DNA from: a bacterium
GTDB lineage: Bacteria; Latescibacterota; UBA2968; UBA8231
NCBI GenBank assembly: GCA_027593305.1
Contig: JAQCJA010000230.1
Span: forward strand, 1 to 7,309
Direction of reading: 5' to 3'
Length of the DNA stretch: 7,309 nt
The number at the start of each line of letters is the position of its first letter. The first letter of the stretch is position 1. This document shows, one piece after another, positions 6,904 through 7,309 of the stretch. The translations under genes were made by a program, and so were the position numbers. The notes under the pieces were generated by a model. The model saw only the letters and a program-made list of their open reading frames with translations. It was not told the DNA's origin and ran no database searches.

Positions 6904-6909
6904 CCTTCT
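6904..6909 (-). promoter_or_regulatory. ftsH Shine-Dalgarno, complementary to an upstream leader segment
   Basis: On the minus strand this reads AGAAGG, six bases before the ATG at 6897. It is embedded in TCCAGAAGG (6912-6904), which is perfectly complementary to CCTTCTGGA at 6973-6965 in the loop and arm of the upstream palindrome. The SD could therefore be masked by the leader RNA. Confidence 0.65.
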
Positions 6910-6916
6910 GGAGGGA

Positions 6917-6946
6917 GCGTCCCGGGGCCGGCACCCCACGGGACGC
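6917..6946 (-). promoter_or_regulatory. Leader hairpin B upstream of ftsH
   Basis: Perfect 8-bp arms (GCGTCCCG at 6946-6939 and CGGGACGC at 6924-6917 on the minus strand) enclose 14 bases that can form a further GGG/CCC stem after a bulged U. As RNA this would be a very stable hairpin, ending only five bases before the SD-containing segment. No T-run follows, so it does not look like an intrinsic terminator. Confidence 0.5.
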
Positions 6947-6959
6947 AGGCCGCACATCG

Positions 6960-6979
6960 CGACGTCCAGAAGGACGTCG
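6960..6979 (-). promoter_or_regulatory. Perfect 20-bp palindrome (leader hairpin A) upstream of ftsH
   Basis: The arms CGACGTCC and GGACGTCG are perfect 8-bp inverted repeats around a 4-base centre (AGAA on the plus strand, TTCT on the minus). It may be an RNA hairpin in the ftsH leader or a dimeric protein-binding site in DNA. Its centre carries the 9-base complement of the ftsH SD region. Confidence 0.55.
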
Positions 6980-7012
6980 TTCATGCCGCTAACGTGTTGG
7001 AGAAGAATCACT

Positions 7013-7028
7013 TATGTAGATATGTAGA
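7013..7028. repeat. Tandem 8-bp repeat in an AT-rich island
   Basis: TATGTAGA occurs twice back to back (7013-7020 and 7021-7028). It lies in the most AT-rich stretch near the ftsH upstream region, where a promoter or transcript start for ftsH would be expected in a GC-rich genome. Confidence 0.45.
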
Positions 7029-7048
7029 TTTGGATAGAACAGACGCGA

Positions 7049-7082
7049 AGATAACCGGCGTGACAACTCCGGTCAAGGTCAA
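7049..7082 (-). promoter_or_regulatory. Possible ftsH promoter (weak)
   Basis: On the minus strand TTGACC occurs twice in tandem (7082-7077 and 7076-7071). The second copy matches a sigma-70 -35 box in five of six positions and lies 16 bases before TTATCT (7054-7049), which is a poor -10. A promoter here would place the leader palindromes in the ftsH mRNA. The -10 mismatch keeps this call low. Confidence 0.25.
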
Positions 7083-7087
7083 CCGCC

Positions 7088-7112
7088 GACCCGGGTTAGT
7101 TTGACCCGGGTT
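7088..7112. repeat. Repeated ACCCGGGT palindrome at the end of the small reading frame
   Basis: GACCCGGGTT occurs at 7088-7097 and 7103-7112, a 15-base period. Each copy contains the self-complementary ACCCGGGT, so the two can pair as an 8-bp stem with a 7-base loop (TAGTTTG). The stop codon of the small minus-strand frame (7098-7096) lies inside. There is no T-run after it on either strand, so a terminator role is only possible. Confidence 0.5.
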
Positions 7113-7278
7113 GGTTCAGCGGCAAGTGGGGGGCATCCTGATCATCCTGCTCAAGGGCATCAAGCAGCTGCGCAATGAGAGCGGCAGACGGTCCTGTATC
7201 GATGAGGAGGTAGCCCCGCTCGAGGAATAACTCCACGGGGTTGCGTTCGGCGTCGTCCGTCGGTGTCGGCTTCATCAT
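7096..7278 (-). CDS. Small hypothetical protein (60 residues)
   Basis: I do not recognise this frame. It would encode 60 residues: a polar, acidic N-terminus, a central segment that could form a strand and helix (FLERGYLLIDTG, then SAALIAQLLDALEQDDQ), and a Pro/Asn-rich tail. It has no signal peptide, membrane segment or cysteine motif. Two consecutive ATGs (7278 and 7275) could start it; GAGGG lies about 11 bases upstream of the first, a loose but possible SD. It is on the same strand as ftsH, about 200 bases upstream of it, and its stop falls in the ACCCGGGT repeat. It may be a real small protein, the end of a longer ancestral gene, or a chance frame; the heptad-like Leu/Ile/Ala pattern favours real coding slightly. 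Confidence 0.45.
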   Translation of the reverse strand: MMKPTPTDDAERNPVELFLERGYLLIDTGPSAALIAQLLDALEQDDQDAPHLPLNQPGSN

Positions 7279-7309
7279 CGTGTCGTGGACCCTCGATTTC
7301 TAGGTATCG

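Noticed and set aside
6898..7011. N-terminal extension of FtsH from GTG 7011 or ATG 6984
   Set aside because: The extra residues are Arg/Pro-rich with no family similarity and no SD at these starts; ATG 6897 has a clear SD. If translation did start there, the leader-switch idea would fail.
7049..7082. Heat-shock sigma-32-type promoter for ftsH
   Set aside because: A CTTGACC-like -35 is present, but the following CCGGTTAT is too far from the CCCCAT-type -10, so no specific sigma factor can be claimed. No CIRCE element was seen either.

Overview
The window is GC-rich chromosomal DNA from a bacterium. The genes are densely packed, mostly with Shine-Dalgarno starts, and no phage, insertion sequence, tRNA, rRNA or CRISPR array is visible. 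The phylum cannot be fixed from the sequence. The mix of enolase-superfamily acid-sugar enzymes, xylose-isomerase-like TIM barrels and SDRs recalls uncultured environmental lineages that degrade many carbohydrates (Latescibacterota- or Planctomycetota-like), but that is a weak inference.

Left part (1-4457) is a probable carbohydrate-acid catabolic locus. On the plus strand are the last 51 codons of one mandelate racemase/muconate lactonizing enzyme (MR/MLE) protein, then a complete, diverged MR/MLE protein (252-1448). Converging on them from the minus strand is a likely operon: an MFS_3-type transporter (4457-3201), a sugar-phosphate-isomerase-like TIM barrel (3114-2350) and a classical SDR dehydrogenase (2313-1537, TTG start). 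A plausible division of labour is transport, isomerisation/epimerisation, oxidation/reduction and dehydration of a sugar or sugar acid. No kinase, aldolase or regulator is present in the window.

Middle: a RidA-family enamine/imine deaminase gene (4508-4966) diverges from the transporter gene across 50 bp. It converges on ftsH, and the two share one hairpin that carries both stop codons.

Right part: a complete ftsH (6897-4981) encodes the membrane AAA+ zinc protease. Its roughly 115-base upstream leader holds two strong inverted repeats and a 9-nt perfect complement to its own Shine-Dalgarno region, which could form a translational switch. Upstream is a small orphan reading frame of 60 codons (7278-7096).

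The two observations most worth following are the anti-SD leader of ftsH and the replacement of the canonical first metal-ligand Asp by His (H219) in the complete MR/MLE enzyme, whose other catalytic residues keep exact mandelate-racemase spacing.
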